A stretch of 64,000 bases of DNA from Dipteris shenzhenensis. Lineage: Eukaryota > Polypodiophyta > Polypodiopsida > Gleicheniales. Below, piece by piece: positions 25,001 to 35,190 of this stretch. A model generated the notes under the pieces. It did not search any database. It was not told where the DNA came from and saw nothing but the letters and a program-made list of their open reading frames with translations. A program made the position numbers and the translations under genes. Positions within the stretch are counted from its first letter, which is position 1, and each line of letters starts with the position of its first letter. The stretch lies in the NCBI GenBank assembly GCA_047967505.1, contig CM106540.1, one strand, 5' to 3'.

Positions 25001-25479
25001 AGGAACACACCTTTTCAATTGGTGTATGGCCTTGAAGCTATAGTCCCACTCGAATTTGTAATACCAAGTCTATGCATCGCAGTACAAGAACGCATGGGTG
25101 ACCATGAATCCTTGAAAGAAAGGCTCTATCAATTGGAAAAGCATACAGAGACAAGACTAGTCACCTACCATGCCATGACAATAGAAAAACACAAAAGGAA
25201 GGCATGGTTTGATAGAAACCTGAAAGCTAAAGACATCAAGGAAGGCGACTTAGTCCTATTATACAATGCCAAAGTACACAAGGGGAAACTAAAGTATCTA
25301 GGTCAAGACCATACCGAGTACGAAAGATGAATCCCATCGGAGCTGTGCTGCTAGAAACATTGGATGGAGTCCAATTCAACACAACAATAAATGGGAGCCG
25401 ACTGAAGCGCTACTACATCAACACGCAAGCTATCCCTGACAAAAACGAAGATTTGGGAAACCAAGTCTTCCTTAGTTAG
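22026..25479 (+). pseudogene. Gypsy pol (RT, RNase H, integrase), decayed; no gag or protease seen
   Basis: The frame opens at 22026 with about 250 residues I cannot assign. RT follows: 'WVSPIVIVPK', 'YPLPLIETVLEKV', 'FSGYNQVQIAPQDQSKIAF', 'RVMPFGLCNAPATF', and the catalytic motif as 'VFLDD' near 23263. RNase H ('HTDGSKYAIGS', 'TTTEREALAMVY') spans about 23690-23900. Integrase has HHCC (H..H..C..C, about 24370-24510), D ('GIDYVGP'), 'SNRGTHF' and E ('GLAES'). Lesions: TAG at 23211-23213 and a second TAG near 23260; a TAG where Trp is expected near 23380; a frameshift or deletion near 23505; TAA-type stops near 24740; TAG near 24930; and a frameshift near 25310. The second catalytic Asp of integrase is Asn. 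The C-terminus runs to TAG 25477-25479. A 54-bp in-frame duplication (SGEEATGVEDDL-type) lies at about 24040-24140. Confidence 0.88.
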
Positions 25480-26207
25480 GATTAGATTGTATCACAAGCA
25501 CTCACTTGCATATGCACGTTTTTGCACATATAGTTTGCACTAGATTGTTACACACACACTCACTGGCATATGCACGTTTTTGCACATGTAGGAAGACCTA
25601 ATCAATTTTGTATTAGGGATGATTGAGTCTTAGCTCCCCTATTAAATCCCACAAATAAGTATATAGTTAGACACATCACATGCACTCACATGATTTTGCA
25701 TAGGCACATAATAAATTGCATCAATAATAGTATCACACACTTTCATTCTATACTCTCAAAGCATGCAATGAATTTACAAGCAGTATAAGAAGCTATGCCA
25801 AAACTCAAGATGAATTAGCAAAAGAGTCTGCAGCCTCTGCAAACGAGACCCCCGCCAAACATCACAACCATCTCCTATATGCAAAAATATCAGAGTTGCA
25901 TACTAATTCTCTACAAGCTCAATGATACGGACTCAACAACGAGACCCCCACCAAACCTCTTCCCAAGAAGATTCGATGGCAAAGTCTGCAACCTCAGCAA
26001 CAAGATCCCCTCTGACATTCATAGTCATCTACCTCTCCTTAAGAAGAGATAAGCTTCTTGACTATAGACTACAAATTGTATGGTGCAAAAGCATTACAGC
26101 AGGAATGACTCATGCCACAAGCTAAATAGCCACTGGATTACGCACATGACATTCCAACTCTAAAATCAAAATAAGCCATAACCTAAGGATGGGTAATAAA
26201 ATGGATC
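25480..26207 (+). other. Non-coding region between Gypsy pol and 3' LTR, with local duplications
   Basis: A segment of about 55 bp is duplicated in tandem (25484-25592; both copies contain CATATGCACGTTTTTGCACAT). A second set of three diverged units contains 'AACGAGACCCCCRCCAAAC' (about 25840, 25938, and a weaker one near 25998). No reading frame is recognised. A long 3' non-coding spacer is common in Tat/Athila-like elements. Confidence 0.6.
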
Positions 26208-26234
26208 CGTTGACTCTGTGCCGACATGAACTTA

Positions 26235-26515
26235 TGTAGAAAGAGAATGTGATACAACTTTGTGTTACAACTTTGTGTTACAACTTTGTGATACAACTTT
26301 GTGTTACAACTTTGTGTTACAACTTTGTGTTACAGCTTTGTGATACAACTTTGTGTTACAACTTTGTGTTACACCTTTGTGTTACAACTTTGTGTTACAA
26401 CTTTGCATTAGAACTTTGTGATACAACTTTGTGTTACAACTTTGTGTTACACCTTTGTGTTACAACTTTGTGTTACACCTTTGTGTTACAACTTTGTGTT
26501 ACAACTTTGTGCAGA
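26235..26515 (+). repeat. 13-bp minisatellite (TGTTACAACTTTG)n upstream of the LTR TATA box
   Basis: About 21 tandem copies of a 13-bp unit, with occasional TGATACAACTTTG and TGTTACACCTTTG variants, end about 20 bp before the TATAAATA box. The variants themselves recur in blocks, suggesting higher-order duplication. Confidence 0.93.
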
Positions 26516-26934
26516 GAGAGAAGCTCTCCAACTTGTATAAATACCCCATAATGGAATGAAGTCCACACTCTTTAGGGCATTGTGTTGAGTTTACTTTGGT
26601 ATTCCAAGCATTTGTCTCAAGTGTCCATGCTCCCTTGCACTGCACATCCAAAAGCATGTCCTAACCTTGTAACTCCTCTTCCCCTCTCCTGCAACCTGGC
26701 AACCCATCCTCTCCCTCTCCTCCTCCCTCCTCCTCCTCCCTCCTCCTCCTCCTCCTCCCTTGTCCTCCTCCTCCTCTCTCCTCCTCCTCCCTCCTCCTCC
26801 TCTCTTCTTTCCCCCATGCTCTTACACCTTCTTCCTCTCCCACTCCTATGCTCCCCTAACCCTTTGTTCCTCAACCCTTAAAACTCCATGATCTACGAGG
26901 GAGACGAGTTCTCCACCATATACTCTACCCTGAC

Positions 26935-27160
26935 CTTGGAACCTCCTTCTAAACCCTGGAACCTCCTTCTAAACCCTAGAACCTCCTTTTGAACCTTGGA
27001 TCCTCCCTCCTTCTAAACCCTGGAACCTCCTTCTGAACCCTGGAACTCTTTCTGAACCTTGGAACCTCCTTTTGAACCCTGGAACCTCCTTCTGAACCCT
27101 GGAACCTCCTTCTGAACCCTGGAACCTCCTTCTGAACCTTGGAACCACCTTCTAACCCTT
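26935..27160 (+). repeat. 20-bp minisatellite (GGAACCTCCTTCTGAACCCT)n in the LTR
   Basis: Around ten copies alternate ACCCT/ACCTT endings. The same array is present in the 5' LTR (about 18470-18690) and the solo LTR (about 48480-48620, reverse strand), so it belongs to the family. Confidence 0.88.
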
Positions 27161-27446
27161 AAACTCCTCCTAAACCCTACAACCCCCAATGAAGGTGAAA
27201 GCCTTCATTACCTCAACAAAGATGATTTATGTTCCTTTTACACATGCATGCACTTTGTTTGCTTACCACACTTAAGCCCACGTCTCTCACCAGAACATGA
27301 CTCAAGGTCCTAAGCTACACGTATACGCTACACGTATACTATAACTGACAACCCCAATATATCTATAGGTGACAAAAAGCCTCGGAACCCTACATACTGA
27401 GATAATTCAGCTCTTCCTACAAAAGCAATAGGAAAGAGCCAAGACA

Positions 27447-27881
27447 TATCATAAAACTCAACCATTCTCCTTTGCGCGTGTTGAAGATCGACAAAAATTT
27501 TGCTAAAAGAGTTATATACAGTGGTCCCCTTGTCACTTTCATACACTCCTTCAATATGCATATAATTTCCAATATAATCATCTACTTGTTGGTTGAATAG
27601 GCCCATGCTTCTGTATGCTTCAGTAAGAGCACATGTTTTATCCTCTAATCTTCCAAGCTTGTTGATACTACATTGAAAACAAAAATGTAACCTTTCCTGC
27701 TCACTCCCCTCTCATCGAGTTCCCCTTGGATTATGTTCACATCAACTTTGTTTGATCTACAAACACAACACTATGTTTGATTGTTTTAAATTTTTTCTCC
27801 TCTAGCATACTTTTCACAATTGTAGTTGATAGTAAACCTTTCATTCGTATTACTGGAGGTGCATTAGGATCAAGATTTTCT
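27447..27881 (-). pseudogene. 3' part of an unidentified decayed multi-exon gene (split by Copia A)
   Basis: This piece continues the gene fragment at 35191-35885 once Copia A and one copy of its TTTCT duplication are removed. An exon-like stretch runs from 27667 down to the Gypsy LTR edge at 27447, preceded by an acceptor-like TTTTCAATGTAG. Its frame reads 'NKLGRLEDKTCALTEAYRS' and continues about 50 more residues. Between 27700 and 27881 another open stretch contains 'PPVIRMKGLLSTTIVKS'. Charged, helix-prone composition suggests a coiled or helical protein. I recognise no family. The 3' end was cut off by the Gypsy insertion. Confidence 0.45.
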
Positions 27882-28138
27882 TGACAAAATATGACGAGGG
27901 GAGAGGAGAAGAGTGGAGATGAGGAGAGAGGGCACAGCTAGAGAGCACACCACAAATGACTAACTGTACACTAGAATTAGTTGAAAAAATAGAATATATA
28001 CAAACCCTTTTAGGGTTAGGGTTAGGGGATCTGACAAATTCCTTTATAGCACTCTATAAGGTTAGTGCTATGCACATATGATCACGTGATGGTGCTATGC
28101 ACACATGATCACATGATGTTGAGCGTGAACTCTCAACA
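27882..28138 (-). mobile_element. 3' LTR of Copia A
   Basis: It reads TGTTGAGAGTTCACGCTCAAC at its start on the minus strand and ends CATATTTTGTCA. It contains a telomere-like AGGGTTAGGGTTAGGGG run (about 28011-28028, plus strand) and a TATAT box region. Two copies of 'GTGCTATGCACA' with 'ATGATCAC' form a short internal duplication at about 28066-28115. Confidence 0.95.
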
Positions 28139-28226
28139 CCTTCCCTCAAGATCAACATCATGAAGTAGGCCTTCCCTCAAGATGATGATTCTGGGGAATA
28201 GAAGAAGGACTGAGCATTACATTCCA

Positions 28227-31200
28227 TCACACCCCTTTAATGGGAATGTCCTTCCTCTGCATCAAACCAAGAGCTAGTCGGTGTTTCTCGAATAGCTCTT
28301 TACCGAGTGGTTTGGTAAAGATGTCTGCAACATTTTCTTTGCTATCACAATGCTGCAGTGTGATGTTACCAAGTAACACTCTTTCTATGATGAAGTGCTC
28401 TCTGACATCAATGTGCTTTGTCCTAGAGTGATATACTGGATTTTTGGCCAATGCTTGAGCCGATTGATTATCACAGTATATTGTTGTTGGCTTTGACTCA
28501 TCAAAGTAATATGTTTCTGACAATAGTCTTCTGAGCCATATAGCCTCACATGCACCTGTAGTGAGTGCTCTATATTCTGCTTCAGTCGAAGACAAAGAAA
28601 CAGTTGGCTGTTTGTTTGACAACCATGATATAGCACCTTGACCAAGGAAAAATGCATATCCCTGTGTCGATCTCCTGGTCTCATGATCTCCGGCATAGTC
28701 ACTGTCACAGTATCCATGCAACCGTGGATGACTTCCTCTGTATTCTATCCCAAACTGTCTTGTACCTCTAATGTATCTCAAGACTCTTTTGGCTGTATTC
28801 CAGTGAGACTGTTTTGGATTTGCCATAAACTGTGCTAGTGAGCTTACTGCATAACAAATATCTGGCCGTGTGATTGTCAGATATATAAGAGATCCAATGA
28901 GTTGCCTGTAGTATCTGTCATTGACTGTAGGCTTTTCTGAATATTTAGTAAGTTTCAAACTCTGTTCCATGGGAGTGGCTGCAATCTTGCAATCTGCCAT
29001 ATGAAACTTCTTCAAGAGACTGTCAACATACTTGAGCTGACTCATGAATGTGCTATCCGAATCTCTCCAGAACTCAATTCCAAGACAATAGTGCATAAGT
29101 CCAAGATCTTTCATGTCGAACTCTGCAGATAAGTCTTGTTTTAGTTTTCTGATGAAGCTATCCTTGCTTCCTGTCACAATCAGATCATCTACGTACAAAA
29201 GTGCAATAGTAATGTCTTCCCCTTAAACTTTGTAGTAGAGAGTGTGATCTGCATTGGACTTCATGTATCCCAAATCAGCAAAATACTTGTCAATTCTGCT
29301 GTACCAACTTCTGGGTGCTTGCTTTAAGCCATAGAGACTTTTCTTGAGATGGCAAACCTTGTTCTCCTTTCCTGGTTCAACATAACCGGCTGGTTGTTGC
29401 ATGTAGACTTCCTCGTCTAGATAACCATTGAGAAATGTATTCTTGACATTGAGCTGATACACATTCCATTTACTGAGTGTCGCTAGTGATATCAAGAACT
29501 GTATGGAATCCATCTTTGCTACAAGATCATAAGTCTCATCATAATCTTGGCCATATTGTTGTGCAAATCCTTTTGCAACTAATCTGGCTTTGTATCTCTG
29601 AATACTGCCATCTAGATTGTACTTCACTTTGTATACCCATTTGTTGGCTATGGCCTTCTTTCCTGGTGGAAGGTCGCATAATTCCCAAGTGTTATTTTTA
29701 TACAAAGCATCCATTTCTTCATTCATAGCAGTTTGCCATTCTGGCTTATCTACTGCGTCTTCGAAGTACACTGGCTCTTCTGTAGCCATGATGGTAGTCA
29801 TAAGAGCATAGTTGGTGGTTTCCACCTGAATTGCTTTGCCTTTTTGAGCATATGTCAATCTGGCTGGTGGTCTGCTTTCCCTAGTAGACCGTCTGAGCTG
29901 CTGTGGCGCTGCTTGGGGTGTTGGTGGCAATTCTTGCTCTTCTTCATCAACCTGTTCTATAGATGACTGTGAAGTCGATGCTTCTATCTCTTGTGTAGGT
30001 GAGGTTTTCCATTCTGATTCCTCATCAAAGATTACATCTCTAGAGATAATGACTTTGTGGTTGATGGGATCATACAATTTGTATGCTTTGCTTTCTTCAC
30101 TGTAGCCAACCATGATGCATTTGCGTGACTTCGCATCCAATTTCCTGCGATGATCATCATGTATGTGGGCATATGCTATGCAACCAAATATGCGGAGATG
30201 CCCAATGCGTGGCTTGTGTCCAGTGAATGCTTCATAAGGAGTCATACCTTGTATCGGTTTGGTAGGAAGCCGATTAAGCAAGTAGTTAGCTGTAGCTATT
30301 GCTTCTGCCCAATACTGATTCGGAAGATGCTTTTCACTAAGCATTGCTCTAGCACTATCTGCTAAAGTCCCATTCTTCCTTTTAGCTCTTGCATTCTGCT
30401 GAGGAGTATCAGCACATGTGAATTGTCTTCAAATGCCGTGATTTTTGCAAAAGTTTATGAATGCTGAAGACATGTATTCACCTCCTCTGTCTGATCTCAT
30501 GACCTTGATCTTTCTGCCTGTTTGGTTTTCTACCATGGCTTTGAATTCTTGAAATCTGGCAAACACTTCAGATTTCTCTTTCAGAAAGTAGACCCAACAA
30601 TATCTGCTGTAGTCGTCGATGAAGGTCAAGTAATAAAGTGAACCATTGATGCTGCGGGTCTAGGCATAACCCCATACATCTGTATGAATCAAATCAAGAA
30701 TACCTCGTGCACGAGAGGTACTTCTGACAAAGTTGGTTCACTTTTGTTTGCCGAAACAGCATGCTTCGCAAACTTTTCCAAGAAACTGTAGCTTCGGAAT
30801 CCCAATTGCCATATTCTGATTCCTTAGATCTAACAAGTACTTGAAGTTGACATGACCATATCTCTTGTGCCATTTTGCAGATAGTGGCATCTGTTGCATT
30901 TGAGTTGACATGGCATGCTTATCTGGTACTGTAGCTAGCATCCTGTATAAGCATCCTTCCTTGACACCTTTTCCTACTAGCTGACCTCTTTTGGATTTGT
31001 CTCTGATAGTGCATTCATCACCGTCGAAGATGACTTTGTAGTTGTGTTCCATCATTTGACCTACTGACAAAAGGTTCTTGCTGAGCTTCGGAACATAGAG
31101 CACATCTTTGACTAATCCTTTTGTACCAGTGAAATTGTTCATAGGGATAACACCTGTCCCTTGAACCGGATTCAGTGTATTGTCTGCTGTGTAGATGACA

Positions 31201-32497
31201 TTCTTTTGTCCTTCTAATGGCTTCATTTCTGTGAACCATTCCTAATGATTTGTCATATGAGATGATGCACCGCTATCGATGTACCAAGGATCCTGTTCCA
31301 CTTGGTCGACTTAATAGCTGAAATCCTCTTTGGGATTGAAATCAGTGTCTAGGTGCATTGTATCAGTCTGATGCAATTCCCTCGCAATTCCTCACTTGCA
31401 AGAAACATATTTCCATGTTCATTTGCAAAATGACTGTGACTAGAATGTCCACCACGATGATTTCCTCTTCCTCGGGAATTCCCTCTGCTGGATTGACCGC
31501 CTTGGTCGTACTGCTTCTTGCGGCATTCTCTTTCATAGTGTCCAAACTTGTGACAGTAGTTGCATTGAATGTTTGACACATTGGTGGATACATTCCCTCA
31601 TCCTTGGAATCTTCCTCGGTTGGAATGATTTCCTCTTTGCTGATTCTGGTGCTGCTGAGGATGATGCTGATGCTAATGCTGATTTTGACTTTGATTTTGT
31701 TGATGATGACCACTTTTCTGATATGATCTACCTCTGTTTCTGCCTTTGCCTCTGCTTCTGTCTGAAGCTGTGAATGCCTGATCATTAAAATGACCTTTAC
31801 GTGCTTGAATCGCCTGAGTCCTGAGTTCTTCACCAAGTAGAACTGACTGAAGTTCTTCCAGTGTTGGAATTTGCCGTTGGATGGCAATACTCTGGACTAG
31901 ATTCTCATATCCTTCTCCTAGTCCATTCAGGATTACTTGAACCATTTCTGTGGGATTCATAGTCTCTCCTGCTGCTGCAAGTTGATTGTTGTAGTCTTTG
32001 ATGCGGAGTACATAAGCATGATCGGTTTCATTGCTATTGCGGAAACTCTGGTTGATCTGGTTTCTCAGGGTGAGAATCCTGGATGTGTTCTTGGACTCGT
32101 AGAGAGCTGCGAACATATCCCATGCTTCTTTTGATGTCTTAACTGTGTTGAGCTGTCCTAGCATGACATCTTGCACGTTCTGCTTGATCAGGTGATAGGC
32201 ATACTTGTCTTTCTTATCCCATTCTGCTTGAGCTCGGGCAATGGCAGGATCTGCTACTGGTGCGGAAACTGTTTGTGTAGATGTAGATCCTGATGTAGAT
32301 CCCGTTGCTGGTACTGTGACAACAGATGGAGTAGAGCTACAGGTGGCTGGATCGGCCAATGGTCTAGGTATAGATCCATCGACATACTCCCATTTGTCCT
32401 GAAGCACAAGAATGGCCTCCATTCGGTATTTCCATGTACCGTAATTGGAGTTGTCTAACTTAGCAGATGCCTCCAGATTGAGGTTGCTAGTCGACAT
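28227..32497 (-). pseudogene. Copia A gag-pol polyprotein, disabled by a few lesions
   Basis: Gag starts at 32497 (MSTSNLNLEASAKLDNSNYG), and its CCHC knuckle (CNYCHKFGHYERECRKK) is at about 31560-31520. Protease 'YIDSGASSHMT' lies near 31290. Integrase: HHCC with 'KWHKRYGHVN' and 'CEACCFGK', then 'TFIDDYSRY' and '[10 protein letters not shown]' near 30490. RT has 'LYVDDLIV' at the start of the 29198-28227 frame, and RNase H has 'CDSDYAGDHETRRSTQGY'. Lesions: a frameshift near 31670; TAA and TAG stops in the protease linker (about 31310 and 31245); a TAG near 30662; a frameshift near 30430-30345; and TAA at 29220-29222, immediately before the YVDD block. Catalytic motifs of RT are intact. The gag contains a Ser/Thr/Pro-rich insert around residues 52-85. 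Confidence 0.93.
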
Positions 32498-34916
32498 GGT
32501 GCAAACAATGTACTCAAAAGTGTCCTGAAAAACTCTGTATGAATCACTGTAGATGCCCAGTGAAATCTCTGTACCGTCGGTGAAGATAGAACTGCAGTAT
32601 ATAAGATCTGATCTGTGTTACAAGGCTTGTGACAATGATGCCGGGAATAGCCAAGAGGCTTTACAAGGCTGAAAAATGATGTGCACGATGCCATGAGATA
32701 GCCAAATAGGCTTTACAATGGTGGCATGTGTGTGTGAAATCAAGTGCTATCTGCCCACTAAATCAATCTGCAATGCCTCTGAACTCTGAAGTCTGCTCAC
32801 TGAACTGATGAACGTAAGGTTTCAGGTAATGTAATGATGTGAAATCGGATGTGAGCGTATGGACTGACTCCGAGTAGGTACTAGTCGAGAATTTTGGGCA
32901 TGGCTTAGATTGGCAACTTGGGGAATTCAAAGCATCCCCTCTATGGCGATCTAATCTACTCTGATCTAGATCTAAACCAACCATCGATCGATGAAAGAGC
33001 AGCAAATAATTCCTTTTCTTTTGTTCTTTTTAAGTGCTGGGTCAGATGCGTCGATGTAGAGGCAAATGTGCGTGAAGGAAGTGGTTTTGTCGGCAAGGCT
33101 TAAATGTGAGTGTAACTTGCGCCAAAATGTGCACGTGATGTAACGAGCACGTAGAGCACAAAAAATCGAGCGACTTTCCTTTTTGGAGCACCCTCAAATT
33201 CTTCCTGGATCAAGAGATACGACTTGATCTAGGTGGAGGGGCAAAAGGAGTGCAAATGGTGCTCAATGATGATGTGTCACTGTGAGTCACATGCAGTGAT
33301 GATGTGGCACTGTGCTTAGCAAGAGGTGTGCCAGTGAAGCTCTGTGCTGAGGTGGCAGGAGTGTGCACAGTGTGCCTAGCAAGGGACTGTGCCTGCAGAG
33401 GGTCACTGGACTGCTGAGGTGGCAGTCCTGAGGTGGCACTGATGATGTGGCCTGATGGCGTGGCCTGGTGATGTGGCACTGATGATGTGGTAGGTGACGT
33501 GGCTTGGTGATGTGGCATTGATGATGTGGCAGGTGATGTGGCAGTCGATGGTGACGTGGCAGTCGATGATGATGTGGCAGTCGATGATGACATGGCCTGA
33601 TGATGTGTCAAGTGACGTGACAGTGTGGATAAGGGTGTGAGCTGCTGACGTGTCAGATTGGATGCCACGTGGAGGATAGAGTTCCACGTGTCAGTTGATT
33701 GACCACACCTTGTGGTGACACTTGTGATAGGATAGATGCTACGTGTCGATTTTTGGAGGACCGGAATCTACTAGAGATTCCATCGAAGGTTCCGATTCTG
33801 TCGCGAAGGAGCACGTTGACTCTGCATTGGAGTCTTTGCGCGCTACCTTTATGGCTTGCTAGAGACTACTGTCATCTCATGGACGTGAGAGCTATCAAGC
33901 CCGCTGATAGACATGCGCAAAGTTGTGGGCAAGAGCCGCTGAAAGCCTTCCCTTGATGTGGATCTCCTGGCTGGCGCCATTGTAGGAAGGTGTTGTAGAA
34001 GACTGTCGAGGTCTGCTCGCGTGTAGGGCCTTGGAGCCAGGCTGTGGAGTCGCACTTTGTTGCAGAGATGGAGGCGGTTGGCTTATGCGGTGAAGCTTGG
34101 CTACAGGAACGACTGCACCGGTCGTGCAGAAGCAGCCCTTTTAGCGCTAGTCGGTAGAAGGCCCGTAGCCTTCATTGTAGGAGATGGAGCAACCATTGCT
34201 GCTGTTTACCAATGGCTAGAGATCTAGAGCTGTCGTACGTGAGCTGGTGGAGGCTTTGGAAGCTGGTTGGAGAGGCGCGAGCGTGGCTGTGTGGGTTGTC
34301 TGCCTTGGAGGTCGTTGAAGCAAGGCTATGGTTTTGACCAAGGTGATAGGCTTGCAACTGGCACTAGTCGGACGACGCTTGGAGCTTTGGAGCTCATAAT
34401 TGGTGGCGCTTCATTGTAGAGTTCACTAAAGGAGTCACCGTGCAAGTCCTTGAGGGATCGTTGTAGAAGACCGCCGAGTTGCAGCTAGTGTAGAGGATAA
34501 AGTTGCCTCTATGCTGAGTCGAGGTAGATGGCAGCTGCTGCTAAGGTCTATAGTCCACCGTTGCGTAGGCCTTGTTGTAGAAGCTGCCTTTGCTACTTCG
34601 TTGTATGCGCAGGTTGTAGAGCTCATTGCGTTTTGAGGAGATATAGCAGATGGAAGTAAGAATATTGTAGAGTAGACCTCTCTCTCTCCTGAAGCACTCA
34701 CAACTCTCTCAAAAGGCAGGGTTTCCTATTCAATCTCAGGGAACTCTCCCTATTTTTTCTCTCAAAGGATCTCACTCTCACAAGAAGAGGGACTCTCAAA
34801 CTCTCATGGACAGAATTCTCTCATCAACGGAATGAAAGAATGAAAACACTCAATCTCTCGATCACTTTCTCACACTCTCATAAGCGGATCACAATGCCTC
34901 AGCGGAAGGCAAGGGA
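32498..34916 (-). other. Long non-coding leader of Copia A
   Basis: 2.4 kb separate the PBS from gag, far more than in typical Copia elements, where the leader is usually tens to a few hundred bases. It contains a GATGATGTGGCA-type repeat zone (33240-33620), the leader block shared with elements B and C (about 33150-33260), and a GC-richer part (33750-34700) rich in GTTGTAGA, GCTGTAG and CTTTGGAGC words. No conserved protein is visible in either strand; Ser/Thr/His-rich frames here arise from the repeats. Confidence 0.75.
33240..33620. repeat. GATGATGTGGCA / GTGACGTGGCA repeat zone
   Basis: Words GATGATGTGGCA, GGTGATGTGGCA and GGTGACGTGGCA recur roughly every 12-36 bp. Several copies contain ACGTGGC, the core of plant ABRE/G-box sites. 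The same words occur at 10600-10690 and 11600-11700, next to the related leader block. Confidence 0.85.
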
Positions 34917-34928
34917 GCTCTGATACCA
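34917..34928 (-). promoter_or_regulatory. Copia A primer-binding site
   Basis: On the minus strand the sequence directly after the 5' LTR (ending TTTTGTCA) is TGGTATCAGAGC, the canonical complement of the initiator methionine tRNA 3' part used by plant Copia elements. Confidence 0.95.
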
Positions 34929-35185
34929 TGACAAAATATGAAGAGGGGAGAGGAGAAGAGTGGAGATGAGGAGAGAGGGCACAGCTAGAGAGCACACCAC
35001 AAATGACTAACTGTACATTAGAATTAGTTGAAAAAATAGAATATATACAAACCCTTTTAGGGTTAGGGATAGGGGATCTAACCCTTTCCTTTATAGCACT
35101 CTATAAGGTTAGTGCTATGCACATATGATCATGTGATGGTGCTATGCACACATGATCACATGATGTTGAGCGTGAACTCTCAACA
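34929..35185 (-). mobile_element. 5' LTR of Copia A
   Basis: The partner of 27882-28138. Differences cluster in a 10-bp patch after 'GGGGATCT' (TGACAAATTC against TAACCCTTTC). The telomere-like run here is AGGGTTAGGGATAGGGG. Confidence 0.95.
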
Positions 35186-35190
35186 TTTCT

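Larger units (their letters stand above)
18250..27446 (+). mobile_element. Gypsy (Tat/Athila-like) LTR retrotransposon, truncated at its 5' end
   Basis: The order is a partial 5' LTR (18250-18969), PBS (18972-18989), a long low-complexity leader (18990-22025), pol with RT, RNase H and integrase (22026-25479), a non-coding 3' region and a 3' LTR (26208-27446). The order RT-RNaseH-integrase identifies Ty3/Gypsy. The TGGTGCCACTGCTGGGGA primer site resembles the TGGCGCCGTTGCCGGGGA type found in plant Tat/Athila elements, and the RT sequence style agrees (established knowledge). No gag zinc knuckle or protease was found. The left LTR edge is lost, so no target duplication can be shown. Confidence 0.88.
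26208..27446 (+). mobile_element. 3' LTR of the Gypsy element
   Basis: The start 'CGTTGACTCTGTGCCGACATG' aligns with the start of the solo LTR (TGTTGTCTCTATGCCAACATG, reverse strand of 49610), with the first T changed to C. Inside are a 13-bp minisatellite (26235-26515), a promoter TTGTATAAATACCCC (about 26534), a (CCT)n tract (26720-26800) and a 20-bp minisatellite (26935-27160). It ends AAAGAGCCAAGACA, slightly altered from AAAGAGCCAACA. Confidence 0.85.
27882..35185 (-). mobile_element. Copia element A, complete with both LTRs (TSD TTTCT)
   Basis: The 257-bp LTRs at 27882-28138 and 34929-35185 begin TG and end CA and differ at about 8 positions (about 3%). They are flanked by the 5-bp duplication TTTCT (27877-27881 and 35186-35190). 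Reading on the minus strand: 5' LTR, PBS TGGTATCAGAGC (34917-34928), a 2.4-kb leader, gag-pol (32497 to 28227), PPT (about 28139-28150), 3' LTR. Total 7304 bp. The unusually long leader is one of the noteworthy points of the window. Confidence 0.96.

Noticed and set aside
26235-26515. CRISPR-like regular repeats
   Set aside because: Units are adjoining without spacers, in a plant LTR; this is a minisatellite.
26249-26551. Cys/Leu/Thr repeat protein of 100 codons, and similarly 49024-49431 (Cys/Ser/Thr/Met)
   Set aside because: Both are translations of 13-bp minisatellites; a period not divisible by 3 opens all frames when the unit lacks stops.
33210-33687. Ser/Thr/Ala/His-rich minus frames (152 and 94 codons)
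   Set aside because: Translation of the GATGATGTGGCA repeat zone in the Copia A leader; no domain.
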